Notes: generated by a model from the sequence alone, not told the origin. Shown: positions 26,380 through 35,550, counted from the first letter of the stretch. The stretch is DNA of 64,000 nucleotides from JARRKC01 sp963723965 (GCA_963723965.1 CAVRSV010000012.1:124001-188000), one strand, 5' to 3'. Numbers and translations are program-made.

Positions 26380-28248
26380 CTACCAGGCGATGCCGTAGTC
26401 CTCCCCGTAGTTGCTGCTGCCTCCCCAGAAGGTCCCATGCTCCTGATCGAAGAAGATCGCGTTGATGGGACCGGACGTGCGGGACTCGAGGCTGATTCTA
26501 TAGCCCATGGAGCGCAGTCGGGCAATGACCCAGGGAGGCATCTTGTCGTTCAGTGTCAGTTCGCCCGGGAGAGTCTCGTGCTCGCCGAAGGAATTCCGCA
26601 TCTGGAAGCTGGTAATGTTGGCCGCTTCACAGGCCTGCTGAACGTTCATTCCGAATTCGACGACGTCCAGGAAGAACTGCAGCAGATTCTGGTCCTGTGT
26701 GTCGCCGCCCTGGACGGCAAAACTCAGGTAGGGTTTCCCGTCCTTCAGAGCCAGACCGGGAGTCAGAGTCGCCCGGGGGCGCTTGCCCGGCTCGACGACG
26801 TTGAAGGGGTTCTCGGCCGGATCCAGGACGAAGCTCTGCATCCGCTGGCTCATGCCCATGCCGGTCCGCCCGGCGATCACGGCGGGAATCCAACCGCCGC
26901 TGGGGGTCACCGAGACCACCCATCCCTGGTCGTCCGCCGCCTCGATCGAGGTCGTGCCGCGATAGAAGTCCTCCCGAAAGGGGGAATCGAGCGCAGCGTC
27001 CTGATTGAACGATCGAGGCTCCTTCTTCTTGTTCGACCACTGCTTCAGGTACTCGACATAAGGGTTCTCCTGACCCTGGAAGGGATAGGGATCCCCCGGC
27101 TTCACATTGGGATCGTTGTGCGCCCAATCGATTGTCTGGAGACGACTCTTCGCGTACTCCTTGGACAACAGGCCCTGCATCGGTTCGACCGGCGGAAAGT
27201 AAGGATCCCCGTAGTAAAAGTCCCGGTCGGCGAAGGCCAGGTTCATCACCTGGTACAGAGCGTGAATGTAACGGGCGCTGTTGTACCCCATCGACTGCAG
27301 GTCCAGGTTTTCGAGCATGTTCAGAGCCTGCAGCATGACCGGGCCCTGAACCCAGCAGTTCAGCTTGAAGACTTCGATCCCCTTGTACGAGGTTTTGACC
27401 GGCTCCTCCAGGTAGACCTTCCAGTTGGCCAGGTCGTCGACGGTGATCAAACCGCCCTGTTCCCGGGCGCCGCGGACGAACTCCCGCCCAATGTCCCCCT
27501 TATAGAAGCGGTCGTACGCCGCGTAAATGGCCTCCTTGCGAGTCTTTCCGGCTTCCAGTGCCTGCTGCTCCGCCTCGATGAGTTTCTCCAGCGTGGCGTG
27601 CAGATCCGACTGACGAAATATTTCCCCGGGCCGGGGCGCCTCGCGACTCTCTCCCGGATGGGTCAAGAAGACCTGCCGCGAGTAGGGCCATTGCTCGATC
27701 CGCTCCTTCTGTCGTTCAATGGCATTGGCGGCCTGCGCCTCGATGGGGTATCCCTCGGCCATACTCAGGGCCGGGGCCAGCACCTCCTTGAGGCTGAGCG
27801 TGCCGAACTCCGCGAGCATCGTCAGCAAGCCGCCCGGTGTTCCCGGTGTCACCGCCGCCAGGGGGCCGAATTCCGGGGGGTAGTCCATCCCCTTGTTCTT
27901 GAAGAACTCCGGGGTCGCTCCGGTGGGAGCCACGCCCAGAGCGTTGAGGGCGATCACCCGGCCGGTCTTGGGATTATAGATGAGGGCCTGCGTCTCCCCT
28001 CCCCAGCCGAGTGTGTCCCACATCGTGCACGTCGCGGCCAGCATGGCGCAGGCGGCGTCGACGGCGTTGCCGCCCTTCTGGAAGATCATGGAGCCGGCCG
28101 TTGCCGCCAGCGGCTTGCCGGTAATGGCCACCCAGTGGTTTCCGTGCAGGACCGGTTTCTCGGTCCGCTGAGCAAAGCCCGAATTCATGAAGAGCAGTCC
28201 CACGCAGAGACCGACGCCGAGAGACACGAAACAGCAACGCTTGAACAT
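26380..28248 (-). CDS. gamma-glutamyltransferase (secreted)
   Basis: A 622-residue Ntn-hydrolase of the gamma-glutamyltranspeptidase family, which cleaves gamma-glutamyl bonds such as that in glutathione in the periplasm. A signal peptide (SLGVGLCVGLLFMNSGFAQ) leads. The large-subunit region has QKGGNAVDAACAML and AVTPGTPGGLLTML. The predicted autoprocessing threonine is in YRGTTSIEAADDQ (about residue 430), where classical GGTs have GTTH; here the His is Ser. The ATG at 28248 has GGAGG upstream. No gene partner is obvious; the frame opposite it is a non-coding shadow. Confidence 0.88.
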   Translation of the reverse strand: MFKRCCFVSLGVGLCVGLLFMNSGFAQRTEKPVLHGNHWVAITGKPLAATAGSMIFQKGGNAVDAACAMLAATCTMWDTLGWGGETQALIYNPKTGRVIALNALGVAPTGATPEFFKNKGMDYPPEFGPLAAVTPGTPGGLLTMLAEFGTLSLKEVLAPALSMAEGYPIEAQAANAIERQKERIEQWPYSRQVFLTHPGESREAPRPGEIFRQSDLHATLEKLIEAEQQALEAGKTRKEAIYAAYDRFYKGDIGREFVRGAREQGGLITVDDLANWKVYLEEPVKTSYKGIEVFKLNCWVQGPVMLQALNMLENLDLQSMGYNSARYIHALYQVMNLAFADRDFYYGDPYFPPVEPMQGLLSKEYAKSRLQTIDWAHNDPNVKPGDPYPFQGQENPYVEYLKQWSNKKKEPRSFNQDAALDSPFREDFYRGTTSIEAADDQGWVVSVTPSGGWIPAVIAGRTGMGMSQRMQSFVLDPAENPFNVVEPGKRPRATLTPGLALKDGKPYLSFAVQGGDTQDQNLLQFFLDVVEFGMNVQQACEAANITSFQMRNSFGEHETLPGELTLNDKMPPWVIARLRSMGYRISLESRTSGPINAIFFDQEHGTFWGGSSNYGEDYGIAW

Positions 28249-28341
28249 GCACACCCTCCGGGAAGTACGAGTCGCACCGTCCCCGTTTACCGCAATGGGA
28301 CACCGGAGGTCAAACAGCGCAGGCCCGGGCAGAGGGTTCCG

Positions 28342-28396
28342 CAGTTCCGCGGTTCCGCGGTTTCGCGATTCCGGTGTTCCGAGGTTCCGCGGAACG
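28342..28396. repeat. octanucleotide GTTCCGCG tandem repeat
   Basis: About six degenerate GTTCCGCG units (GTTCCGCG, GTTTCGCG, ATTCCGGT, GTTCCGAG and so on) run in tandem with period 8 between the arsM stop and the GGT gene. Confidence 0.75.
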
Positions 28397-28406
28397 AACC
28401 GCTTCC

Positions 28407-29240
28407 TCAGCGCCCGGCCGGCTTGGCCGGCTTGCTGGCGCGGACGAAAGCGCTCATGAACTTCTCGTCCACCTGCGGGGCGAGCGCGTCCACGTCGACC
28501 CCCTGGGCGGCGAAGAATTCCCGTCCGTCGCTGATCCGATGGATCCGCGTCGGTTCGACGTCGATGTTCACGAAACCCGCATCGGCGAGCTTGCCGCGAT
28601 ACTCCTCTTCTTCGAGGGCTCCCGCCACGCAGCCGACCCAGAGTTCCACGTTGCGCCGGATGACTTCCGGGAGTTCACCTCGGACCACCACATCCGAGAC
28701 GGCGAAACGACCGCCCGGCTTGAGTACGCGAAATGCCTCCCGCAGAACTTGATCCTTGTCGGCGGACAGGTTGATGACGCAATTGGAGATGATGACATCG
28801 ACTGTCGAGTCCGGCAGCGGAATGTCTTCGATCTCTCCCTTCAGAAACTCGACATTCTCGAGTCCGGCCTTCTTCTGGTTCTGGCGGGCCAGCTCGAGCA
28901 TTTCGTCGGTCATATCCAGACCATAGACCTTCCCCGAAGGTCCCACGCGACGGGCCGAAAGAAACACATCGATTCCGCCGCCCGATCCCAGGTCCAGCAC
29001 GACCTCCCCGGCCCGAAGCTCCGCCAGGGCGGTGGGATTCCCGCAGCCCAGTGACGCCAGAAACGCCTCCGTGGGAACCTCGCTGGTTTCGGAAACCGCA
29101 TAGATATCGGCGACGATGGGATCCTTGAAACCCTGTCCCCCGCCCCCGCAGCAGCAGGACCCGCCTCCCTGCAGTACCCCCAGGGCGCGTTCGCCGTATT
29201 TCGATTTGATTTCGCCTCTCAATGATTCGCCCGTCTTCAT
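28407..29240 (-). CDS. arsM: arsenite methyltransferase
   Basis: A 277-residue SAM-dependent methyltransferase that methylates As(III). The SAM-binding motif is VVLDLGSGGGIDVFLSA. Three conserved arsenic-binding cysteines can be located: LGCGNPTAL (about 66), SNCVINLS (about 151) and VGCVAGAL (about 203). An extra N-terminal cysteine cluster, GGGSCCCGGGG, is also usual for the family. It is preceded by a strong promoter overlapping a perfect palindrome. No arsR, arsB or arsC is in the window. Confidence 0.9.
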   Translation of the reverse strand: MKTGESLRGEIKSKYGERALGVLQGGGSCCCGGGGQGFKDPIVADIYAVSETSEVPTEAFLASLGCGNPTALAELRAGEVVLDLGSGGGIDVFLSARRVGPSGKVYGLDMTDEMLELARQNQKKAGLENVEFLKGEIEDIPLPDSTVDVIISNCVINLSADKDQVLREAFRVLKPGGRFAVSDVVVRGELPEVIRRNVELWVGCVAGALEEEEYRGKLADAGFVNIDVEPTRIHRISDGREFFAAQGVDVDALAPQVDEKFMSAFVRASKPAKPAGR

Positions 29241-29257
29241 ACTTCCTCCATAGTTCG

Positions 29258-29305
29258 ATATTTCGTCACCTGACGAAATATACTCCTCATTCGAGCCGAC
29301 GGCAA
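29258..29305 (-). promoter_or_regulatory. arsM promoter with perfect palindromic operator
   Basis: On the minus strand TTGCCG (29300-29305), a 17-nt spacer and TATATT (29277-29282) form a good sigma-70-type promoter. Overlapping the -10 and extending toward the gene is a perfect inverted repeat, ATATTTCGTCA (29258-29268), 2-nt spacer, TGACGAAATAT (29271-29281). The position is right for repression. By function the binder is likely an ArsR-type regulator encoded elsewhere; that is inference. Confidence 0.75.
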
Positions 29306-29361
29306 GAGGCGAACCCGTGACCGGACGATTTGCGCCATCTTCGGTCGTACGGGTTTCCGAA

Positions 29362-30417
29362 TCACTTAGCCGCGGGAGCTGCGGGCCAGGATCCCGCCAG
29401 TACCGCCGCCTCGGCCCAGAGCATCTCGATGAACAGCATCCCCAGGGATAGTCCTGCGAAGCGGGCGCCCCGGCGGCGGCCGACGTAGCGAAGAAAGCGC
29501 AGGTTCAGCAAGGCGAAGAGAATCACCAGCCCAGAGGCCAAGATGGCCAGCCAGGGTCCCAGAAAAAACGCTCCCAGCGCGGCGACCAGTGCCGGACCAG
29601 GCAACGCCAGGGAGAGGATCCGACTCAGACGATGGGCCCGGAAGGAGAAGGCTCGCTCGGCCCGGGTCAAGGACAAACGGCGCAGCGTGACGATGCGTGA
29701 CCAGTCTTCCCGCAGCACCTGGCCAAAGGTGTACTCCTTGAGATGAAGGCCTTGGACTCGGCGATCGATGACGAACCGATAACCGCGAGAGCCGAGGGCC
29801 AGACCCAGCTTGAAATCCTCGGCCTTGCGCAGCCGTTCGTCGAATCCCCCGGCCATTTCGAAGATATCCCTGCCGACCAGAAATATGGCCGTGTGCAGAA
29901 AGGGGCTCTGCGTTGCCGTGACCCTGTAGAGGAAAGTGGTCGACAGATTCTTGAAATGTGAGAAGAAGCCCGCGCCCGTCGGATCTTCCGCATAACAGCC
30001 GAGGGCGCCCGCCACGTCGGAGCGGTGTGAATACAGATCGAGCGTCTCCCGCAGCTTCTCGATCGCCCCGGGCGGCAAGAGCACGTCGGCATCCAAAAAG
30101 AGCAGGAAGGGCAGATTGGCCCGCACGGCCCCGGCGTTTCGCGCGGCGGCCGGCCCCCGGGCACTCGGGTGATGAACCGACTCGAGACGTAATCGATCCG
30201 CAAAGGCCTCGATCACCGAATCGGTCCCGTCCGTCGAGCCGTCGTCGACGATGATCACCTCGGTCCGCTCCAGATCGTTGGCCAGGAGCGCTTCCAGCGT
30301 ACGCGGCAGGAAGTCCGCCCCGTCGTGGACCGGAATGATTATTGAGATCGGGAAGGATTCCGCCAGAGTTGGGCCCGACTTCCGTCGGGTAGATCCCAGC
30401 TTGCTACGAGAGGCCAC
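29362..30417 (-). CDS. family 2 glycosyltransferase with C-terminal membrane helices
   Basis: A 351-residue GT-A fold enzyme: ISIIIPVHDGADFLPRTLEA, VIIVDDGSTDGT, AAARNAGAV and the metal-binding DxD in LLFLDADVLLPPG (about residue 112). Two or three hydrophobic helices at the C-terminus (from about residue 275) anchor it to the membrane. The start is a GTG at 30417 with GGAG 8 nt upstream, which means its first 79 nt overlap the end of the upstream GT39-like gene in another frame. Function is probably in glycan or lipid-linked sugar synthesis. Confidence 0.85.
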   Translation of the reverse strand: MASRSKLGSTRRKSGPTLAESFPISIIIPVHDGADFLPRTLEALLANDLERTEVIIVDDGSTDGTDSVIEAFADRLRLESVHHPSARGPAAARNAGAVRANLPFLLFLDADVLLPPGAIEKLRETLDLYSHRSDVAGALGCYAEDPTGAGFFSHFKNLSTTFLYRVTATQSPFLHTAIFLVGRDIFEMAGGFDERLRKAEDFKLGLALGSRGYRFVIDRRVQGLHLKEYTFGQVLREDWSRIVTLRRLSLTRAERAFSFRAHRLSRILSLALPGPALVAALGAFFLGPWLAILASGLVILFALLNLRFLRYVGRRRGARFAGLSLGMLFIEMLWAEAAVLAGSWPAAPAAK

Positions 30418-31892
30418 TTCAGGGACTCCAGGGCACCATAGACTTCACTGTTGAACCGAGTGATATAGGATATCCCCTGACTCCCGGTTTTACCAACCAC
30501 CCAGTCGACCCGCTCCAGCCCCTGCGGCCACCGGTCGCTCAGGCCCAGGCGAATCACTTTCAGCGGCCTTCCAGCCTCTGCCGAGAACAGACTCAGCGCT
30601 CCGAGGTGGAAGAAAACGGCGTCCGGCACGAACCCGACCTGGCCCGTCGTGTCGATGGCTTGAAGAATCTCGCGATAGCGCCAGTCCTGCCGGCGCGGCG
30701 GTCCGGTGACTCCAAAATAGTTCGATTCGAACAGGACCCATTCCTGGCGCATGGAAATATAGTCCGTGTCGGAGGGAATCGAAAACAGCGCAATCTTCTG
30801 AGGGACCAGGGGAATGGAGAATGAGATGAGCAGGAACTGGAGGAACGCGAGGACTCCGACCCCCGCGGCGACCCGATTCGACAGCCCGGCGACCAGTAGA
30901 ACCGCCAGAGGTGTCGCGAGTGGCATGACATAGCGGGGGTCCTTCGCCTTCAGCAGCGAGAGCAGGATCAGGCCTCCCACCAGAGTGACGGCCATCAATA
31001 CCACCACGTCCCGTGATGGGGACGGCCGGGACCGGACGAGGCGCCAGACCGCCCACAGGAAGATCAGCATCAGCGGAAGGAAGAGGTACCAGCTCGCGAG
31101 ACTGCGGGGATAGTAAATCCATCCCAGCCACGACCAGACGGCCGGGTCCTGTTCCCACTCTGCGCCGGCCGTGGTAAGCCGGAATCGCCGATAGAGCGGG
31201 ACGAGATTTGGCAGGTACCACCAGAAGACCAGCGGAGCGGCGATCAGGAAAGCCTCCAACCGGTTCCGCATCGAGGTCCTGCGATCCTGGGACCAGACGA
31301 AGGTCAGGATCGTCAGCGGCACGATGAAGACGATGAACGTCCATTTCAGGAGTAAGCCCGCGGCCGCCACGACTCCGAAAGCCCAGCTCCAATGGCGATC
31401 CTGGAAGGACCGGCTGCGCAGGGCGACGAATAGCGCCAGGGCGACCAGGCCGGTCAGCGTCGGATCGAGCAGGCTTTCCCGGCTGGTCCACGCGACCAGG
31501 GGGAACAGCAGGACGAGATGCCCGGCCAGGGCCGCGCGGGGCGACGGAACTGCCGCCCAGGCAAGCCGGAAACCGCAATAACTGGCCAGCAGCAACCCGG
31601 GCAGGTTGGCCAGAAAGGCCAACCAGTGCGTCACGCCGAGGAGGCCGAAGATCAAAGCTTCGATGAGGTAATAGAGGGGAGGATAGTAGTCGCTGAGCCG
31701 TGCAAAATCGGAGAAGAGCCGGCCATCGCGGGCCGCCTCGTAATAGCTCCAGCCCATCTGCTGGTGGTAGGCCATGTCCCAGGCGGGAGGCATCCGATTC
31801 AGGCTGTGCCAGACCACATGGACGCCCAGGATGACCAGGAGTCCAATCAGCCAGAGCCGGCGCGCCTGAGGATAATCCTGGGCCATGTGCAT
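30339..31892 (-). CDS. GT39/ArnT-like membrane glycosyltransferase
   Basis: About 517 residues with roughly eleven transmembrane helices and a short C-terminal soluble part. The first luminal loop has the acidic catalytic-type stretch MPPAWDMAYHQQMGW, then RESLLDPTLTG and LLLKWTFIVF further on, as in dolichyl-phosphate-mannose/ArnT-type GT-C enzymes that use polyprenyl-phosphate sugars. The C-terminal region includes KAKDPRYVMPLATPL. Start is ATG 31892 or 31886. It is coupled to the GT2 gene by a 79-nt overlap. Confidence 0.8.
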   Translation of the reverse strand: MHMAQDYPQARRLWLIGLLVILGVHVVWHSLNRMPPAWDMAYHQQMGWSYYEAARDGRLFSDFARLSDYYPPLYYLIEALIFGLLGVTHWLAFLANLPGLLLASYCGFRLAWAAVPSPRAALAGHLVLLFPLVAWTSRESLLDPTLTGLVALALFVALRSRSFQDRHWSWAFGVVAAAGLLLKWTFIVFIVPLTILTFVWSQDRRTSMRNRLEAFLIAAPLVFWWYLPNLVPLYRRFRLTTAGAEWEQDPAVWSWLGWIYYPRSLASWYLFLPLMLIFLWAVWRLVRSRPSPSRDVVVLMAVTLVGGLILLSLLKAKDPRYVMPLATPLAVLLVAGLSNRVAAGVGVLAFLQFLLISFSIPLVPQKIALFSIPSDTDYISMRQEWVLFESNYFGVTGPPRRQDWRYREILQAIDTTGQVGFVPDAVFFHLGALSLFSAEAGRPLKVIRLGLSDRWPQGLERVDWVVGKTGSQGISYITRFNSEVYGALESLKWPLVASWDLPDGSRAQLWRNPSRSQ

Positions 31893-32009
31893 CGAGGGGA
31901 TTATCCCCCATTTCCCGCCGGAGGTCCCCTGTCGCGTGGCCGCCCCGGGATCCGGCAGTGCCCGCATCCCGGGACCTTCTGTGATACACCTTATTCAAAG
32001 GAGATCCCC

Positions 32010-32693
32010 ATGGCAGAGAGCGAGCATCGCGTCAAGATCCTGTATACGGAATTCGTCACCCACGACGTCAGGAGTTTCATCGTTGAGAAGCCCGCGGGGT
32101 ACGATTTCGAACCCGGTCAGGCGACCGAGGTCAGCATCGCGGAAAAAGGCTGGGAAGAGGAGCGCCGCCCGTTCACCTTCACCTCGCACATGAGGGACCC
32201 CGTCCTCCAGTTGATCCTCAAGCGCTATACGGAGCACGACAGCGTGACGAAGCATCTGCATGAGCTCGAGTCTGGAGATACTCTCATCCTTCACGATGTC
32301 TGGGGGACCATCACCTGGAAGGGTCCGGGAGTGTTTCTCGCCGGAGGCGCGGGAGTCACTCCGTTCATCGCCATTCTTCGCGACCTCCAGTCGCGGGGTG
32401 AGCTGGCAGGAAACGCTCTTTTGTTCTCCAACAAGACGCACCGGGACATCATTCTGGAGCGCGAGTTTCGGGCAATGTTCGATTCGGTTGGGGGTACGCT
32501 GAAGTTCCTCCTCACGCGGGAAGAGCATCCAGGTTACGATCACGGCCGCATCGATCGGGCTTACCTGGAACGGGAGATCGGGAACTTCGAACGGCATTTC
32601 TACGTCTGCGGACCTCCTTCTTTCGTCGATTCGATGAAGGCGATCCTGAGCGACCTCGGCGCCCCCATGGACTCGCTGGTCTTCGAGGAGTAA
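32010..32693 (+). CDS. FAD/NAD(P)-binding ferredoxin/flavodoxin reductase-like protein
   Basis: A 227-residue compact ferredoxin-NADP reductase-fold protein. The FAD site is RRPFTFTSH (about residue 52), the NAD(P) site FLAGGAGVTPFIAIL (about 109), and the C-terminal HFYVCGPPSFVDSMK is typical. There is no iron-sulfur or globin domain, so it needs a separate electron partner. AAAGGAGATC precedes the ATG at 32010. It is divergent from the glycosyltransferase pair and is followed by a small membrane gene. Confidence 0.88.
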   Translation: MAESEHRVKILYTEFVTHDVRSFIVEKPAGYDFEPGQATEVSIAEKGWEEERRPFTFTSHMRDPVLQLILKRYTEHDSVTKHLHELESGDTLILHDVWGTITWKGPGVFLAGGAGVTPFIAILRDLQSRGELAGNALLFSNKTHRDIILEREFRAMFDSVGGTLKFLLTREEHPGYDHGRIDRAYLEREIGNFERHFYVCGPPSFVDSMKAILSDLGAPMDSLVFEE

Positions 32694-32783
32694 CCTCGAG
32701 GCAGCCGCGGAACAGAGCCGGCCGGCGCATCCCATGAAGAGACACCGCTTTCCAGCCCGTTCGTCCCCCTCGAGGCGAAGCGA

Positions 32784-32945
32784 ATGAGCCGGTTCATCTT
32801 CCTGGTCGGAATCACGCTCGGAGGCTGGCTCGGCTGGTGGCTTGGCTCCCAGATCGGGCTCGTGACCGCCTTCATCCTGAGCAGTATCGGCAGCATTGCC
32901 GGTCTCTACTTCGGCTGGCGCATCTATCGCGATTACCTTGACTGA
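32784..32945 (+). CDS. 53-residue glycine-rich membrane protein
   Basis: A short open frame (ATG 32784, TGA 32943-32945) encodes two hydrophobic helices separated by a short polar turn: FIFLVGITLGGWLGWWLG, then TAFILSSIGSIAGLYFGW, with a charged C-terminus RIYRDYLD. Both helices have GxxxG-type glycine spacing, as in membrane-packing peptides. It lies 90 nt downstream of the reductase. Codon use is GC-ending, as in its neighbours, which supports a real gene. Function unknown. Confidence 0.65.
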   Translation: MSRFIFLVGITLGGWLGWWLGSQIGLVTAFILSSIGSIAGLYFGWRIYRDYLD

Positions 32946-33030
32946 AGTCAGGATGCACGCGGCCCGACCCACCCGAGGAGCGACGGGACTCCTCCTGTAG
33001 CCTGCCGCTTCTTCTCGGCAACCCTCGCGA

Positions 33031-34125
33031 TCAGAGGAGATCCGTCTTGTTTCTGCGGGGCCGTAGAAGCTTGGCCTCCCGCCTCATTGACTTGTGGATC
33101 GCCCGCCACTTCTGCTTCTGCGCCCTTTGAGCTCCCTCATCGACTCTGATCTTCAGGTAGTGGAGCTCCTTTTGAAGCTTCAGATAGCTCTCCAGCCTTT
33201 CGGACGAGATGAGACCGTCCTCGATGGCCTCGCGCACGGCGCAGCCCGGCTCGGATTCATGCCTGCAGTCCTGAAACCGACAGCCGTCGGCCAGGGCGAG
33301 AACGTCGTCAAAAGCTTCCTCCAGTCCTTCCTCACTTCCCCAGAGACCCACCTCCCGAATGCCCGGAGTGTCAATCAGGAGGGCCCCTTCGGGATGTCGG
33401 AACAGTTGCCTCTCCGTAGTCGTGTGCCGACCTCGGCCGTCGTGAACCCGAACCTCCCCCGTCCGGGTCAGATCGACCCCGAAGAGGCGGTTGATCAGCG
33501 TCGATTTGCCGGCACCGGAAGATCCGATGAGCGCGAACGTCCGGGCCGGTCGAAGCAGTTGACGGACCCGGTCGAGACCCTGGTCCTGGAGGGCGCTGAT
33601 GGCCAGGACCGGGACTCCGGGGGCGAGGGACTCGACCTCGAGGCGTCGCTCATCGGCATCGCCGACACGGTCGGCCTTGTTCAGCACCGCCACCGGCTCG
33701 ATCCCCCCTTCGTAGGCGAGGGTCAGGAGCCGCTCGAGGCGTCGCAGACTGAAATCCCGATCCAACCCCATGACCACCAGAACCGTGTCGACATTTGCCG
33801 CCACAATCTGTTCGGCCGTTCGACCACCTGGCACGTGGCGGGAAAGCTTGCTTCTGCGCGGGAGGATCTCCGTGATCAATCCGGTCCCCCCCTCCTCATC
33901 CCGGCAGACCACCCAGTCGCCGACGACGGGAAGCCGCCCGGATTCAAAGGCGGCATCGTGCTGCTGTCGACCGCTCAGACGGCAGAGCCACTCGCCCTGG
34001 GCCACCTGAACCTGATAGAACCCGCGGCTCGCCAGGCTGACCCTTCCTGGAGTAGAACCGGGACCGTCCCATTGCTCGAACGACGCGGCAAAGAAGGGCG
34101 TCCAGCCGAAATCTTCGAGAGACAT
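33031..34125 (-). CDS. rsgA: ribosome small-subunit biogenesis GTPase
   Basis: A 364-residue circularly permuted GTPase that matures the 30S subunit. An N-terminal OB-fold (VVGDWVVCRD) is followed by the permuted G motifs: G4 VLNKADRV (about residue 148), G1 GSSGAGKSTLINRL (about 200), the RHTTT switch and G3 LIDTPGIRE. The C-terminal zinc site is CRFQDCRHESEPGC (about 283-296). A basic tail ends the protein. The 5' side shows no strong ribosome site. Length and motif order are normal. Confidence 0.93.
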   Translation of the reverse strand: MSLEDFGWTPFFAASFEQWDGPGSTPGRVSLASRGFYQVQVAQGEWLCRLSGRQQHDAAFESGRLPVVGDWVVCRDEEGGTGLITEILPRRSKLSRHVPGGRTAEQIVAANVDTVLVVMGLDRDFSLRRLERLLTLAYEGGIEPVAVLNKADRVGDADERRLEVESLAPGVPVLAISALQDQGLDRVRQLLRPARTFALIGSSGAGKSTLINRLFGVDLTRTGEVRVHDGRGRHTTTERQLFRHPEGALLIDTPGIREVGLWGSEEGLEEAFDDVLALADGCRFQDCRHESEPGCAVREAIEDGLISSERLESYLKLQKELHYLKIRVDEGAQRAQKQKWRAIHKSMRREAKLLRPRRNKTDLL

Positions 34126-34502
34126 AACTCACCTCAACGGAAAAGTAAGAGAAGGAAAAAAGGCAGACCTCCGGTACCTGCTCAAAGGCCACCAGGGTCC
34201 AACGATCGAGAGCGCCCGTTCAGGCAAGCATAAGCTTCAGGCGTCCGAGTATGCCACAACCAGCCCCACCCGACAACCGGTGCTAAGAGGCGCTAATAGG
34301 TGACACGCACGCAATTCGATCGTAACTCACCACCAACAAAGGATTCTCGAGCCGGTCTGGCACCTATTTCGGGGAGACCCAGATGGAAGCCGCGTCCTGC
34401 CACCTTTACGCAATGGCTTCTGTGCGCCACTTTCCATTTAACGCGAACCGAGTTCGAAGAATAAACCTTTGCTCCATTCTTCACGTTTCGAGAGACATGC
34501 GC
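34126..34502. other. intergenic stretch between rsgA and hydrolase gene
   Basis: A 377-nt gap. Apart from the 70-bp inverted-repeat element at 34297-34366, nothing coding is supported; open frames on both strands lack ribosome sites and protein-like composition. Confidence 0.6.
34297..34366 (-). repeat. 70-bp inverted-repeat element, copy 1
   Basis: This copy is in the opposite orientation to those at 37402 and 46951. Ends are TAGGTG and CACCTA; the long conserved end reads GCGTGCGTGTCACCTA in element orientation. Aligned by eye, 59 of 70 positions match the 46951 copy. The plus-strand right flank TTTCGGG is shared with the 46951 copy. No open frame is present, so this is a MITE/REP-like non-autonomous element. 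Confidence 0.85.
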
Positions 34503-35387
34503 ATGAAACGATGTGTCAAGATGGCGGTTCTGATTCTGTTTACAGCTGTGCTCTTCTCGTCACTCCGGGCGTATGGCCCGGCTCAGGAACCGGATTCAGT
34601 TACAGGCCCGGTCGAACACGTTTTTGCACGACGCGGGGACGTTGACCTCAAAGCATACGTATTCTCACCCCAGTCCGGGAAAGATGCGGGCCCGCTTGCC
34701 GCGATCGTGATCTTCCACGGCGGCGGTTGGGCTTCGGGTGAACCGGCCTGGGCCTTCGGCCGCGCGAAGCACTTTGCCGAACACGGCATGTTGGCGGTGG
34801 CCGCCCAATACCGGCTGTCCAACCAGAAGGAAATCACTCCGATCGAGGCCATGGATGACGCCCGGGAAGCCATTCGCTGGGTCCGCTCCAACGCATGGAA
34901 GCTCGGCATCGATCCCGATCGGATTGCCGCCTACGGCTGGTCTGCCGGCGCCCACCTGGCGGCGTCCGCTGCCGTCTTCGACGGTCCTCCGCCGAAGGCC
35001 CCGGTCAGCTGTGCCCCCAATGCACTGGTTCTCGTCTCTCCGGCCGTCCACCTCGACGAGGACGGCTGGTTCCAGCGACTCCTCGGTTCCAGGGCTCAGT
35101 CCCCAGCTCTCTCGCCGAGTCACCACATCCGCCCGGGACTGCCTCCAACCATCATCGTCGAAGGGAGGCAAGATACGGTGACTCCCCTGGCCGGCGTCCA
35201 GAAGTTCGTCGACCGCATGCGCCAAGCCGGCAACCGTTGCGAGCTGTATGTCTTTGACGGCGCGGGCCATCTCTTCACCCCGGTTGGAACGCCGGACGAT
35301 GGCTGGCCGAAACCCGACCCGAAGATCGAGGCCGCCGCCTTCTCCAAGCTGGACGAGTTCCTGGTATCGCTCGGATACATGAAGTGA
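34503..35387 (+). CDS. secreted alpha/beta hydrolase (HSL/BD-FAE-like esterase)
   Basis: About 294 residues. A signal peptide (MAVLILFTAVLFSSLRAYG) leads a hydrolase with the HGGGWASGEP oxyanion motif, IRWVRSNAWKLGIDPDRI, the nucleophile elbow YGWSAGAHLAAS (about residue 147), the aspartate region VEGRQDTVTPL and the histidine in FDGAGHLFTP. The triad is complete. Start is ATG 34503 (34497 also possible). It stands between two inverted copies of the 70-bp element, next to a toxin-antitoxin module and gene relics. Confidence 0.82.
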   Translation: MKRCVKMAVLILFTAVLFSSLRAYGPAQEPDSVTGPVEHVFARRGDVDLKAYVFSPQSGKDAGPLAAIVIFHGGGWASGEPAWAFGRAKHFAEHGMLAVAAQYRLSNQKEITPIEAMDDAREAIRWVRSNAWKLGIDPDRIAAYGWSAGAHLAASAAVFDGPPPKAPVSCAPNALVLVSPAVHLDEDGWFQRLLGSRAQSPALSPSHHIRPGLPPTIIVEGRQDTVTPLAGVQKFVDRMRQAGNRCELYVFDGAGHLFTPVGTPDDGWPKPDPKIEAAAFSKLDEFLVSLGYMK

Positions 35388-35550
35388 CTGAAGAAACGCT
35401 TTTGTTGCACCCTTTTTCGCACTTTTCCTGGCACGCGCGTTAATAGTAGATGGGGTTAGGGGTTTGGCCTCCGGCTGCAGGCTTTACCCGGGGGCTTCGT
35501 GTGCCTGCCGCACGATCGGAGGCGACGCATCGAGGATGGTACAACGTACC

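Noticed and set aside
26338..28752. Very long open frame on the plus strand opposite the gamma-glutamyltransferase and arsM genes
   Set aside because: It is the antisense of two well-supported genes; high GC makes stop codons rare there. Its translation has no motif and no ribosome site.
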